Shown here: piece after piece, positions 33,541 through 42,195 of the stretch
How positions within the stretch are numbered: position 1 is the stretch's first letter
Layout: each line of letters opens with the position of its first letter
Source of the DNA: an uncultured Oscillospiraceae bacterium
GTDB taxonomy: Bacteria > Bacillota > Clostridia > Oscillospirales > Ruminococcaceae
Direction of reading: 5' to 3'
Assembly (NCBI GenBank): GCA_934457235.1
Contig: CAKSHT010000001.1
Location: 1 to 64,000 of the forward strand
Length of the DNA: 64,000 nt
The notes under the pieces: generated by a model
What the model was told of the DNA's origin: nothing
The model's input: the letters and a program-made list of their open reading frames with translations, nothing else
Database searches by the model: none
Program-made: the position numbers and the translations under genes

Positions 33541-33726
33541 ATTCGTCGGAAAATCCCCTTCGGGGCTTTCCCGCCGGGACATCTACACTGCGCGCACTCA
33601 TTTCCGGCAAAGCCGAAAATTCGCACACTTGTGTAGATAGAAGTGTTTTTTGCCCCGGGAGACCCGTGGCAAAAAACGTATTTCAAAAGCCTGCTTCGCA
33701 GGTGAATAAAATTTAATGATAAACTG
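33541..33726 (+). repeat. family 2 multi-hairpin element, copy C (diverged)
   Basis: This 186-bp element is homologous to 2440 and 12654. Hairpin 1 is GAAAATCCCC-TTC-GGGGCTTTC. Hairpin 2 is closed by ATCTAC/GTAGAT where the other copies have ATCCGC/GCGGAT (two paired changes). Hairpin 3 is TTTTTTGCC/GGCAAAAAA. Hairpin 4 is GCCTGC-TTC-GCAGGT where the others have GCCCGC/GCGGGC. It lies between a stop codon and a terminator rather than between duplicate hairpins. Confidence 0.88.
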
Positions 33727-33731
33727 ATAAT

Positions 33732-33759
33732 GACCGGGGGTTTAGGCTCCCGGTCTTTT
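33732..33759 (+). terminator. terminator after pgi/P-loop unit
   Basis: A GACCGGG/CCCGGTC stem is followed by four T. It lies just beyond family 2 copy C. Confidence 0.85.
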
Positions 33760-33876
33760 CAGCGTCAGCGGAACTATGGTTTTGGGTATTTTTCTGCTTT
33801 TTCGGCGCGGGGCGCTCCCGGAAAATGCTTTTTTCACCAAAACGCACGGATTTTTTGAGAAATTCCGCTAAAACAC

Positions 33877-33905
33877 TTGACAAAACGAAATTCGCATGAT
33901 ATAAT
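33877..33905 (+). promoter_or_regulatory. rpmF promoter
   Basis: TTGACA and TATAAT are separated by 17 bases, followed by a leader of about 70 bases. Confidence 0.9.
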
Positions 33906-33980
33906 AATATGCGTGACTGTAAAAGGGTTCATTATACGAGCTCTTAGAAAAAGATCAATTCAAATTAAGGGGGTGCAATA

Positions 33981-34163
33981 ATGGCAGTTCCGAAGAGAAA
34001 GGTGTCCCGTACAAGACGCGACAAGAGACGTTCACAGGTATGGAAGTTATCTGCACCGTCCTTCTCTCGCTGCAAGCAGTGCGGTGAGCTGAAGCTTGCT
34101 CACAGAGTATGCGGCAATTGCGGTTATTACAATGATAAGGTCGTTATCGCTAAGGAAGCGTAA
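33981..34163 (+). CDS. rpmF: 50S ribosomal protein L32
   Basis: The product is 60 residues, starting MAVPKRKVSRTRRDKRRS, the L32 signature. It has a zinc ribbon CKQC...CGNC, so this is the zinc-containing form. AAGGGGGTG precedes the ATG. The yceD (DUF177) gene that normally precedes rpmF is absent; rpmF has its own promoter and terminator. Confidence 0.98.
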   Translation: MAVPKRKVSRTRRDKRRSQVWKLSAPSFSRCKQCGELKLAHRVCGNCGYYNDKVVIAKEA

Positions 34164-34203
34164 TTGCCTGTATCTGATGACTGAACACAAGGTTTACGGG
34201 AAG

Positions 34204-34231
34204 TCCCTCCGGCAGTGCCGGGGGGATTTTT
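34204..34231 (+). terminator. rpmF terminator
   Basis: A TCC.CCGGC/GCCGG.GGA stem is followed by five T. Confidence 0.85.
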
Positions 34232-34288
34232 GCTGTAACCGGATACCGCAGTTTTTTGACGATTATTAATAAATATACAGTAAATTCC

Positions 34289-34317
34289 TTGAAATACCAC
34301 CGGAAATGTGTTATACT
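34289..34317 (+). promoter_or_regulatory. promoter of the der-plsY-gpsA operon
   Basis: TTGAAA and TATACT are separated by 17 bases. Confidence 0.8.
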
Positions 34318-34361
34318 ATATCTATATAGGCTTTTTTAATCAGAGGATAAGGAGAATATAA

Positions 34362-35678
34362 ATGCAGGTAGTAGCAATTGTGGGCAGACCGAATGTCGGC
34401 AAGTCCACGCTTTTCAATAAGCTGGTGGGTCAGCGGCTGTCCATCGTGGACGACAAGCCCGGCGTGACCCGCGACCGTATCTACAGCCGCTGCGAGTGGC
34501 TGGGACGTGAATTCATGCTCATCGACACCGGCGGTATCGAACCCAAGACCGACGACGTTATCCTGGCGCAGATGCGCGAGCAGGCTATGCTGGCGGTTGA
34601 GCGCGCGGACGCCATAATCTTCGTCACCGATATCACCACCGGCGTCACCGCCAACGACAGCGACGTAGCTTCCATGCTGATAAAGAGCGGAAAGCCTGTC
34701 GTACTCGCCGTCAACAAGGTGGACGGCATAGGCACTCCGCCGCCGGAGATCTACGAGTTCTATAACCTCGGTCTGGGCGACCCGATCGCTGTATCCTCCG
34801 TGCACGGCCACGGTACCGGCGACCTGCTGGAGGCGGTGTTCCGGAACCTCCCGCCGGAGGAGCCGGACGAATACGACGCCGACGCCATCAAGGTAGCCGT
34901 TATCGGTAAGCCGAACGTCGGCAAGTCCTCGCTTATCAACCAGATATCCGGCGAGGAGCGTTCCATCGTTTCCGACATCGCCGGAACTACCCGCGACGCT
35001 ATCGACACTGAGATACGCCGCGGCGATGACAAGTTTATATTCATCGACACCGCCGGAATGCGCCGCAAGGCCAAGGTCACTGAGAACATCGAGCATTTCA
35101 GCGTGCTCCGCGCCCTCATGGCAGTGGATCGCGCGGATGTGTGCGTTATCGTGATCGACGCTACCGTCGGCTTCACCGAGCAGGACAGCAAGGTCGCAGG
35201 CTACGCCCACGACAAGGGCAAGGCGTGCGTTATCGCGGTCAACAAGTGGGACGCCATCGAGGACAAGACCGACCGGACTATGGACGACTTCCGCAAGAAG
35301 CTGGAGGTGGATTTCTCGTTCATGTCCTACGCTCCGTTCGTGTTCATCTCCGCAAAGACCGGACAGCGCATAGACAAGCTGTTCGAGCTGATAAAGTACG
35401 TGCATGAGCAGCACTGCATGAGGATCTCAACCGGCGTGCTCAACGATATGCTAAGCTACGCTACTTCCCGCGTACAGCCGCCGTCAGACAAGGGCAAGCG
35501 CCTGAAGATATACTATATGACGCAGGCTTCCGTGTGCCCGCCTAATTTCGTTGTGTTCTGCAACAGCCGCGAGCTGTTCCACTATTCGTATCAGCGTTAC
35601 CTTGAAAACCAGCTCCGCGAGACCTTCGGACTGGAGGCTACTCCCATCAAGCTCACCATCCGCGAAAGAGGCGAGTGA
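34362..35678 (+). CDS. der: ribosome biogenesis GTPase Der (EngA)
   Basis: The product is 438 residues. Two GTPase domains are in tandem: GRPNVGKSTLFN with DTGG and NKVD in the first, GKPNVGKSSLIN with DTAGMRRK and NKWD in the second. A KH-like C-terminal domain follows. Der acts in assembly of the 50S subunit and is essential in bacteria studied. AAGGAG lies before the ATG. Its stop overlaps the next ATG (TGATG). Confidence 0.98.
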   Translation: MQVVAIVGRPNVGKSTLFNKLVGQRLSIVDDKPGVTRDRIYSRCEWLGREFMLIDTGGIEPKTDDVILAQMREQAMLAVERADAIIFVTDITTGVTANDSDVASMLIKSGKPVVLAVNKVDGIGTPPPEIYEFYNLGLGDPIAVSSVHGHGTGDLLEAVFRNLPPEEPDEYDADAIKVAVIGKPNVGKSSLINQISGEERSIVSDIAGTTRDAIDTEIRRGDDKFIFIDTAGMRRKAKVTENIEHFSVLRALMAVDRADVCVIVIDATVGFTEQDSKVAGYAHDKGKACVIAVNKWDAIEDKTDRTMDDFRKKLEVDFSFMSYAPFVFISAKTGQRIDKLFELIKYVHEQHCMRISTGVLNDMLSYATSRVQPPSDKGKRLKIYYMTQASVCPPNFVVFCNSRELFHYSYQRYLENQLRETFGLEATPIKLTIRERGE

Positions 35679-36247
35679 TGGAGCGCATTCTGTCGGACTT
35701 CGTAAAACACCGCTCCGGCGTACTGGTGCGGTGCGTGATAATTTCCGCGGCGCTCTTCGCTGCGGCGTGGGTCCCGATGATTTTTTCCGGCGGCTGGGCG
35801 GAGTGGCTGCGCTGGGTGTGGCTCATCGGCGCGGCGGCTCTTTCGCTCGTCGTTGCGGTGCTGCTCGTGCGGGTTTTCGCCGAGATACTCGGAGTGGCTA
35901 AGTCAAGGCTGAGGGCACAGCTGAACGCACTACCGGAGGAGGAACGCGCCCAGGTGTTCAGTGAGTATTCCGGGGCAAAGACCCTCGGAGAACGCTGGTT
36001 CCTGCCGGAGCATCTGATTTTCTACACCTACCGCCGGGCGGTCATTCTGAGATACGACGCGATAAAGGTCATATCCATGAAAAAGGACGGCGACCTGCTG
36101 CTTGAAACCTCCGCCGGGGATTTCACCATGCCGGTGAGGAGAGGCGAGAACGGCGGGATAATCTTCGCGGTGCTCCGCGGGAAAAATCCTGAGATAAAGC
36201 AGGGGAACGGGGAAAAGACTCCCGCTAAAGAAACCGAAAGGACATAA
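35678..36247 (+). CDS. membrane-anchored protein with two helices, unknown
   Basis: The product is 189 residues. Two membrane helices (about 20-42 and 48-72) are followed by a soluble beta-rich part containing LIFYTYRRAVILRYDAIK, which resembles the YcxB-like C-terminal pattern (weak). It is translationally coupled to der. The last residues are Lys/Glu rich. The function is unknown. Confidence 0.7.
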   Translation: MERILSDFVKHRSGVLVRCVIISAALFAAAWVPMIFSGGWAEWLRWVWLIGAAALSLVVAVLLVRVFAEILGVAKSRLRAQLNALPEEERAQVFSEYSGAKTLGERWFLPEHLIFYTYRRAVILRYDAIKVISMKKDGDLLLETSAGDFTMPVRRGENGGIIFAVLRGKNPEIKQGNGEKTPAKETERT

Positions 36248-36253
36248 ACAAGC

Positions 36254-36916
36254 ATGATGTGGCTCTGTTATATAATAATGCTCGCCGTACCGTATCTTCT
36301 GGGCGGCGTGAATACCTCGATAATCGTGACCAAGCTAAAGACCGGCAAGGATATCCGCACGATGGGCAGCGGCAACGCAGGACTTACGAACACCCTGCGC
36401 ACCCAGGGCAAGGCTGTCGCAGTGATAGTCCTGCTCGGCGACGTCGCTAAATCCGTCCTGGCTATATGGGCGGTAAGGCTCGCGTTTTTGTACATCGGCG
36501 GCGTGGATACACACGTCCTCGCAAACGGAATGAACTGGGTCGGCTATATGGCGGGATTCATGGCGGTCGTGGGACATGTGTTCCCGGTATACTACGGGTT
36601 CCGCGGAGGCAAGGGCGTACTCGCGGCTATCTCCGCGATATTCACACTTGACTGGCGCACCGGCTGCCTGCTCCTCGGTGTGTTCATAATTCTGGTGGCG
36701 ATCACAAGATATGTTTCGCTGGGCAGCTGCGTGGCTTCCGCACTGTACGGCTTCGGCACGCTCGTTTTCGTGTACTTCATGGACGGCGATCCGGCGGGCA
36801 TAGTCTGCACGTTCATCGCGTTCTTTACGGCGGCGCTGGTGATATTCATGCACCGCGGGAATATACACAGGCTCGTCACCCATACTGAAAAGAAGCTGGG
36901 AGAAAAGGCAAAGTGA
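36254..36916 (+). CDS. plsY: glycerol-3-phosphate acyltransferase PlsY
   Basis: The product is 220 residues with six or seven helices. The three PlsY motifs are present: GSGNAGLTNTLR (about 38), GHVFPVYYGFRGGKG (about 110) and the TRYVSLGS region. PlsY transfers the acyl group from acyl phosphate to glycerol 3-phosphate, the first step of phospholipid synthesis. GpsA, which makes its substrate, is two genes downstream. The stop overlaps the GNAT start. Confidence 0.95.
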   Translation: MMWLCYIIMLAVPYLLGGVNTSIIVTKLKTGKDIRTMGSGNAGLTNTLRTQGKAVAVIVLLGDVAKSVLAIWAVRLAFLYIGGVDTHVLANGMNWVGYMAGFMAVVGHVFPVYYGFRGGKGVLAAISAIFTLDWRTGCLLLGVFIILVAITRYVSLGSCVASALYGFGTLVFVYFMDGDPAGIVCTFIAFFTAALVIFMHRGNIHRLVTHTEKKLGEKAK

Positions 36917-37449
36917 GCCGCGGAGAGGGTGCGGCTGTCCTGTTTGACACCGGGCGGCTTTCCGTGCGGAGGTTCCTGCCGGAGGACTGCGGCGACCTGG
37001 CGGATATCCTCACCGACCCGGAAGTTACTTACTTCGAACCTTACGAAACATTCACCAGGGAAGCCTGTGTGCAGGAAGCCGTGAAGCTTTCGCGCAGCCG
37101 GGAATTCTATGCGGTGGTGCTCGGCGGTAGGGTCATCGGTAAGATATACTTCTCGGCGAGGGGTCACGGGAGCTATGAGATAGGCTATACGTTCAACCGG
37201 GCGTACCAGGGCATGGGCTATGCGTTTGAGAGCGTATGCGGCATGATGGGCTACGCGTTCCGCGTACTGGGCGTGCGGAGAATTTCCGCCGACATAAACG
37301 CAAGAAACGTGAAGTCAATCAGACTTGCGGAGCGGCTTGGAATGCGCCGGGAAGCGCTTCACCGGGAGTTCCTCCCGCGAAAAGAGAATGAGAATATTTT
37401 TGACGATATGTGCGTTTACGCGCTGCTGAAAAGCGAGTTCGCCGACTGA
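36913..37449 (+). CDS. GNAT acetyltransferase (RimJ/RimL type)
   Basis: The product is 178 residues starting at GTG, which overlaps the plsY stop. It has LSVRRFLPEDCGDL at the start, the acetyl-CoA site around NRAYQGMGYAFE and the ARNVKSIRLAERLGM segment typical of N-terminal protein acetyltransferases of the RimJ/RimL group. The substrate is unknown. The operon position between plsY and gpsA is probably not functional in itself. Confidence 0.85.
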   Translation: MSRGEGAAVLFDTGRLSVRRFLPEDCGDLADILTDPEVTYFEPYETFTREACVQEAVKLSRSREFYAVVLGGRVIGKIYFSARGHGSYEIGYTFNRAYQGMGYAFESVCGMMGYAFRVLGVRRISADINARNVKSIRLAERLGMRREALHREFLPRKENENIFDDMCVYALLKSEFAD

Positions 37450-37479
37450 TCGTCTATATATCTGGAGGTCTGGCATATA

Positions 37480-38481
37480 ATGGCAAAGATAACTATACTG
37501 GGCTGCGGCTACGGCACGGCTCTCGGCGTATTATTCACGACTTATGGTCACGAGGTAGTGACCTGGACGAAGTTTGAAAACGAAGCGGAGCTGCTGCGCA
37601 CAGAGCGCGAGCACAAGCGGCTCCTGCCGGGCGTAAAGCTCCCGGAGGCGCTCGGCGTCACCACCGACCCGAAGTGCGTGAGCGGCGCGGATATGATCCT
37701 TGTGGCTATACCGTCGCCGTTTTTCCGCGAAGCAGTCCAGACGGTAAAGCCGTATGTTGACAGGAATACCGTTGTGATAAACGTCAGCAAGGGTCTGGAG
37801 GGCAGCACCGGCTATCGTCTGTCGCAGATAATCAAGGAGGAGCTTCCGGAAAATCCGGTAGGAGTTATTACCGGGCCATGCCACGCGGAGGAAATAGCGC
37901 GGCTTGTCCCGACGACCGAGGTCTGCGCAAGCTATAACGACGGCGTTGCGGAGTATATCCAGCGCACGCTGTCCAACGAGCGCTACCGCATATACACGAA
38001 CGACGACGTTGCGGGCTGCGAACTTGGAGGAGTGCTGAAAAATCCTATCGCGCTGGGCTGTGGGATCGTCAGGGGCATGGGTCTTGGCGACAATACCGTT
38101 GCGGCTCTCATGACCCGCGGAATGACCGAGATAACGCGTCTTGGCGTGGGTCTGGGCGCTAACTGGAAAACGTTCACCGGCATGGCGGGAATCGGAGATC
38201 TGATAGTTACCTGCACGTCGCTGCATTCGCGTAACTTCCGCGCCGGAAACCTCATCGGAAAGGGAATGCCGGCGGCTGAGGCGGTGGCGCAGGTGGGCAC
38301 CGTCGAGGGCTACATCAGCAGCAAGATAGCCTACAGACTGGCACAGGAGCACGGCATAGAAACGCCGATAATCGAGCAGATAGTGAAGATATGCTATGAG
38401 GGAAGCGACCCGACGCAGAGCATTTCCGCACTCATGATGAGAAAGAGCAAGCACGAACGCGAAGTGTTCTGGATGGACTGA
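37480..38481 (+). CDS. gpsA: glycerol-3-phosphate dehydrogenase [NAD(P)+]
   Basis: The product is 333 residues. It has an N-terminal dinucleotide site GCGYGTALG (slightly variant; most have a Trp), NVSKGLE, the catalytic GPCHAEEIA and LKNPIALGCGIVRGMGLGDN, split here as LKNPIALGCG and IVRGMGLGDN, all in GpsA order. It reduces dihydroxyacetone phosphate to glycerol 3-phosphate for PlsY. GGAGG precedes the ATG. Confidence 0.96.
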   Translation: MAKITILGCGYGTALGVLFTTYGHEVVTWTKFENEAELLRTEREHKRLLPGVKLPEALGVTTDPKCVSGADMILVAIPSPFFREAVQTVKPYVDRNTVVINVSKGLEGSTGYRLSQIIKEELPENPVGVITGPCHAEEIARLVPTTEVCASYNDGVAEYIQRTLSNERYRIYTNDDVAGCELGGVLKNPIALGCGIVRGMGLGDNTVAALMTRGMTEITRLGVGLGANWKTFTGMAGIGDLIVTCTSLHSRNFRAGNLIGKGMPAAEAVAQVGTVEGYISSKIAYRLAQEHGIETPIIEQIVKICYEGSDPTQSISALMMRKSKHEREVFWMD

Positions 38482-38491
38482 CGAGGTAACT

Positions 38492-39367
38492 ATGAACCAG
38501 AAGATCCCCGCGACCATACGGGAGCAGGTACAGAAGCTGAAACAGCGCGGATGCATAATTGAGGACGAGAAGCACGCCGAGGAAACGCTGAAATACATCA
38601 ACTACTTCCGGCTGGCGGACTATTTCGCGCCGTTCACGGTGTCCAAGGGGCGCTATGAGGAGGGCACGACATTTGAGAACGTCCTGCGGGTATACGAGGC
38701 GGACAGGAAGCTGCGAAGCATTCTGCTGGCTTCCCTGGAGGAAACTGAGATCGCCATGCGCGCCGCGGTGTCGAATTACCACGCGCTGAAATACGGAGCG
38801 CTGGGGTATCTCAATCCGTCTACGTTCGATTTCCGGCACAATCACCAGCAGTTTATGAACAAGGTGAAGCACCTCATCGAGGTGAACGACGACCGGGAGT
38901 TCGTCAGACACTATAACTCCAAGTACTGCGGCGCGTTCCCGCTGTGGGTGGTGATGGAGCTTTTCAGCTTCGGTACGCTGGCGTTCTTCTATAAGGACAT
39001 GCAGAGCGCGGATAAAAAGGAGATCGCCGACAGGTACTACGGATGTTCCAGCAACGAGCTTGACAACTGGCTGTTCTGCCTGAACGAGCTGCGGAACTAC
39101 TGCGCGCATTACAACAGGCTTTACGGCAACTGTTTCCCGGTGATGCCGAAAACTCCGCGCAATATGGAGTTCGAGCTGAAGCCCGACGTTTTCGGGTATA
39201 TCATCGTGATGAAGCAGCTCGCGCATAACCACAAGAACTGGAACGAGCGCGTAGTCAAGCCAGTCACGAGGCTGATACGCAAGAATTCAGACGTCCTGCG
39301 GCTGGACGACCTGGGCTTCCCGAAGGACTGGGAACAGCTTATCGCCTGGGACGACACTGATGAATAA
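38492..39367 (+). CDS. Abi_2 family (AbiD/AbiF-like) HEPN protein, candidate phage defence
   Basis: The product is 291 residues. It has the Abi_2 layout: KQRGCIIEDEKHAEETLKYI, split as KQRGCIIEDE and KHAEETLKYI, then NYFRLADYFAPF, IAMRAAVSNYHAL and the HEPN-type Rx4H motif in ELRNYCAHYNRLYG (about 196). AbiD/AbiF proteins abort phage infection, and the HEPN motif suggests RNase activity. The start is only ten bases after gpsA, with GAGG upstream, so it is likely read from the housekeeping promoter. No adjacent antitoxin protein is evident. Confidence 0.88.
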   Translation: MNQKIPATIREQVQKLKQRGCIIEDEKHAEETLKYINYFRLADYFAPFTVSKGRYEEGTTFENVLRVYEADRKLRSILLASLEETEIAMRAAVSNYHALKYGALGYLNPSTFDFRHNHQQFMNKVKHLIEVNDDREFVRHYNSKYCGAFPLWVVMELFSFGTLAFFYKDMQSADKKEIADRYYGCSSNELDNWLFCLNELRNYCAHYNRLYGNCFPVMPKTPRNMEFELKPDVFGYIIVMKQLAHNHKNWNERVVKPVTRLIRKNSDVLRLDDLGFPKDWEQLIAWDDTDE

Positions 39368-39434
39368 CATAGGCTGACAGGCGTCGGCGCTGCGGCGTTA
39401 GGCGCCTTTTGCATTACCGGAGGGAGGGTGAGCG

Positions 39435-41432
39435 ATGTCCGACAAATTCCGTCTGATGATGGACAGCAAGGCTAAGACAAAGGAAGAAATTCAGCAGGAG
39501 CTGAAACGAATGATAGAGCTGAAAGCTCACCCGGAGCAAGTTACGGAGGATACGCCGGAGAATTCCGGCCGCACGCCGTCCGCAGAGGATATTTCCGGCG
39601 CTGTGCGGCAGTCCGTCCGGGAGAAGATACACAGCATAGTGCAGGAGGCTCTGGAAAACGCCAGGGAGGAGCAGTCCTACGGAGAGAAGATACCCCCGCG
39701 GGAGCCGCGCAAGAACATCGACTACCTCACGGGCAGGGAGATACCCTCCGCTGAGCCGCGGCGGGATATCCAGCCGGACGAGCTGGCGTACCCCGCGTCC
39801 TTTTACGAGGACAACGACGATCCGGACAACCTGCGCACCCGCATTTCGGAGATGCGCCGGCTGAGCCAGCAGTTCTACAACGGATACATGCTCCGCCAGT
39901 GCGCCGAGGAAACTCTCGTAAAACAGGGCGAGTATATGAAGAATGTCACGGACGATTTTCCCAGGAACTGCTTCTGCGGCGTTGACCGCCCGGTCTATGG
40001 GGCGCTTTCCACCGACCAGTTACGCACCTACTTCACGTGGCGCACCGGCGCCCGGCGGGGCGTCTGGAACCGCGTGGACAAGCCGTACGTCATGCTCTAC
40101 TGCTATGAGCTGCTCAACCGTATCGGCGTTGATTCGGCGGAAGAGGCGTACCGCAGGCTCTCGGAGGTCTGGGAGAACTGCCGGAGCTTCTGCGCGGCTC
40201 TGGATAAGGTAATGCCGCGATGGCTCAAGGATCTGAGGGCGTACAACATCATCGGCGGGGATACCTCCCAGGCGGAGCAGCTGACGGACAACCTCGCCGG
40301 CGCGGACAATGCGGATATCCTGGCGCGGAAATACTCCGGCAAGCTGGATTTTATGATGCAGCGTTCTTCATACAATCTGCGGGGCAGCATCTTCTGGACG
40401 GACGATAATTCCCGGCTGCTGGAAAGCGCCCTGGAATACGTTCTGAACGTCCTGGACAGGTACTTCACGGAGCGCGGGATAACCATGTTCGAGCTTCTCT
40501 GCGGACGTCTGAAAAAAGACCATGGCTGGTCGCCGTTTGCCGGAGCGTATGTCGATCTCGACAGAATGGAGGGCTTCCACCCGCTGAAGATAAGCCCGAT
40601 GGAGCAGTACTGCGTGAAGCGCGGTCAGCCCTGTCTGGAGGCCTTTGAGCCGGCGCCGTACCGTAATCTGGTGGGGTGGATTCTGAAATCCACGGAATCC
40701 GTGCTGAGAAAGCGCACAGGATTCCGCTACGGGCTGTCCGCGAACATCACCCCGGTTCTGGAGGATATGGCAAACCGCGAACGGCTTCTGAGCGCAGTCA
40801 GCGCCCCGGAGTTCGCGGATATCGTCACGGACGCCTCCGGAAGATGGTGCGATGAACACGGAATATTCCCGCCGAAAAAGCAGAAGAAGCGCAGCGCGTA
40901 CAATTACGACGAAGCGCCGGAAAGCCCGCGGAGCGCCGCGGCTCCGGCGGCGAGGGCGCCGGTGGAGATAGACGTCAGCAAGCTCGCGAAGATACGGCAG
41001 GAGGCGGACGAAACCACCAGAAAGCTCATCGTTGAGGAGGTAACGGAGGTCCCGGAGATAACCGAGCGTATCGAGGAGATACAGCAGGACAGCTTCCAGG
41101 AGCAGACCGAGAGCTTCGCGAGGGATTATTCGGAGAACCGGAGCGCAGGCGCTTCCGGGTTATTCGACGGACTGGCGGACGGCTGGCGGGAGTTCGCGCA
41201 GAGTCTTTCCGCCGAGGATATCCGGCTGATAAGCGCAGTGATAGACGGCAGTGCAGACGAATTCTGCCGTACCCGCGGGATAATGCCTGAGACAGGATAT
41301 GACAGGATAAACGCCGCCGCAATGGAGAACATCGGTGATATTCTGATAGAAAACGGCGCGATAATCGAGGACTACATGTGCGAAGCGCAGGACATCGCTT
41401 CGCTTTCGGAACAGCAGGAGGACGACAGATGA
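39435..41432 (+). CDS. TerB_N-like domain protein
   Basis: The product is 665 residues, soluble and highly charged. Residues 1-130 are acidic and likely disordered. Around 190-230 the sequence has YFTWRTGARRG and KPYVMLYCYELLNRIG, close to the TerB_N domain found in tellurite-resistance-associated proteins. The C-terminal half may hold a diverged TerB_C region. The role is unknown; such proteins occur in stress and conflict gene clusters. It follows the Abi gene by 67 bases with GGAGGG before the ATG and overlaps the next gene by four bases. Confidence 0.7.
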   Translation: MSDKFRLMMDSKAKTKEEIQQELKRMIELKAHPEQVTEDTPENSGRTPSAEDISGAVRQSVREKIHSIVQEALENAREEQSYGEKIPPREPRKNIDYLTGREIPSAEPRRDIQPDELAYPASFYEDNDDPDNLRTRISEMRRLSQQFYNGYMLRQCAEETLVKQGEYMKNVTDDFPRNCFCGVDRPVYGALSTDQLRTYFTWRTGARRGVWNRVDKPYVMLYCYELLNRIGVDSAEEAYRRLSEVWENCRSFCAALDKVMPRWLKDLRAYNIIGGDTSQAEQLTDNLAGADNADILARKYSGKLDFMMQRSSYNLRGSIFWTDDNSRLLESALEYVLNVLDRYFTERGITMFELLCGRLKKDHGWSPFAGAYVDLDRMEGFHPLKISPMEQYCVKRGQPCLEAFEPAPYRNLVGWILKSTESVLRKRTGFRYGLSANITPVLEDMANRERLLSAVSAPEFADIVTDASGRWCDEHGIFPPKKQKKRSAYNYDEAPESPRSAAAPAARAPVEIDVSKLAKIRQEADETTRKLIVEEVTEVPEITERIEEIQQDSFQEQTESFARDYSENRSAGASGLFDGLADGWREFAQSLSAEDIRLISAVIDGSADEFCRTRGIMPETGYDRINAAAMENIGDILIENGAIIEDYMCEAQDIASLSEQQEDDR

Positions 41433-41902
41433 TAACGGTAAGAAAAGCGGAGGACAGGGACTCGGACAAAGTAATGACGCTGCTGAGCGAGGTGCTGGAA
41501 CTGCACGCGAAGCTCCGCCCGGACATATTCATTTCCGGAAAGACGAAGTACACCCGGAAGGAACTGCACGGGATATTCGCTGACGAGGAAACTCCGGTGT
41601 TCGTTGCGGCGGACGATAATGACGATGTCATGGGCTATGCTTTCTGCGTTATCAAGCAGCCGCCGTTTTCCACCAATATGAAGCTGGTAAAGACGCTGTA
41701 CATCGACGACCTGTGCGTTGACGAGAACTGCCGCGGACAGCACGTCGGGACTATACTGTTCGACTACGTCAAGCAGTTCGCTAAGTCCCAGGGCTGCTAT
41801 GACGTAACGCTGAACGTCTGGGAGGGCAACAACGCCCGGAAGTTCTACGACAAGATGGGAATGTTCGTCAAGGAGACCCAGATGGAGATAGTGCTGGACT
41901 GA
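41429..41902 (+). CDS. GNAT acetyltransferase
   Basis: The product is 157 residues. It has MITVRKAEDRDSDKVMTLL at the start, LYIDDLCVDENCRGQHVGTIL with the acetyl-CoA binding loop (split as LYIDDLCVDE and NCRGQHVGTIL), and LNVWEGNNARKFYDKMGM near the end. This is a complete small GNAT fold. The ATG overlaps the preceding stop (ATGA). The substrate is unknown. Confidence 0.88.
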   Translation: MITVRKAEDRDSDKVMTLLSEVLELHAKLRPDIFISGKTKYTRKELHGIFADEETPVFVAADDNDDVMGYAFCVIKQPPFSTNMKLVKTLYIDDLCVDENCRGQHVGTILFDYVKQFAKSQGCYDVTLNVWEGNNARKFYDKMGMFVKETQMEIVLD

Positions 41903-41914
41903 ATATTATAAAGT

Positions 41915-41957
41915 ACGGAGGGGCAGATCATCATGTATCTGCTCCTCCGTTTGTTTT
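41915..41957 (+). terminator. terminator of the der-GNAT operon
   Basis: An ACGGAGG.GCAGAT/ATCTGC.CCTCCGT stem is followed by TTGTTTTG. Confidence 0.88.
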
Positions 41958-41975
41958 GTATTGCGGGCCTTTGCT

Positions 41976-42193
41976 GTATATCGCAGCAGCCACACGAGAT
42001 TTTTTGGTTTTTGCGTTCGGGATATTAAAGTGAAAAAAAGATACAAAAATCAAAACTCCCGTCCCAATCCGGGACGGGCATTTACCGTGTATCGCAGCAG
42101 CTACATGAGATTTTTTGGTTTTTGCGGTCGGGATATGTAAGTGATAAAATTATGAGTAACAAAGCAAAACGCCTGTCCCAATCGGGACAGGCG
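41976..42193 (-). repeat. two tandem 111-bp hairpin units
   Basis: Unit 1 (41976-42077) and unit 2 (42087-42193) share TATCGCAGCAGC, GAGATTTTTTGGTTTTTGCG and TCGGGATAT, with a 111-base offset. Each ends in a hairpin: CCCGTCCC/GGGACGGG in unit 1, CCTGTCCC/GGGACAGG in unit 2, a paired C-G to T-A change. Read on the minus strand each hairpin is followed by T-rich sequence, so they could be successive terminators of the tRNA-Leu transcript. Confidence 0.85.
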
Positions 42194-42195
42194 AA

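Noticed and set aside
39435-41432. Calling the TerB_N-like gene a tellurite resistance gene
   Set aside because: Only one domain resembles the Ter system; no terC, terD or terZ genes are near, so resistance cannot be claimed.
41976-42140. Small protein encoded by the tandem 111-bp units
   Set aside because: A continuous frame exists (repeating RFFGFC), because 111 is a multiple of three, but it lacks a ribosome binding site, the first unit has ACG where the second has ATG, and the paired changes fit hairpins better than protein.
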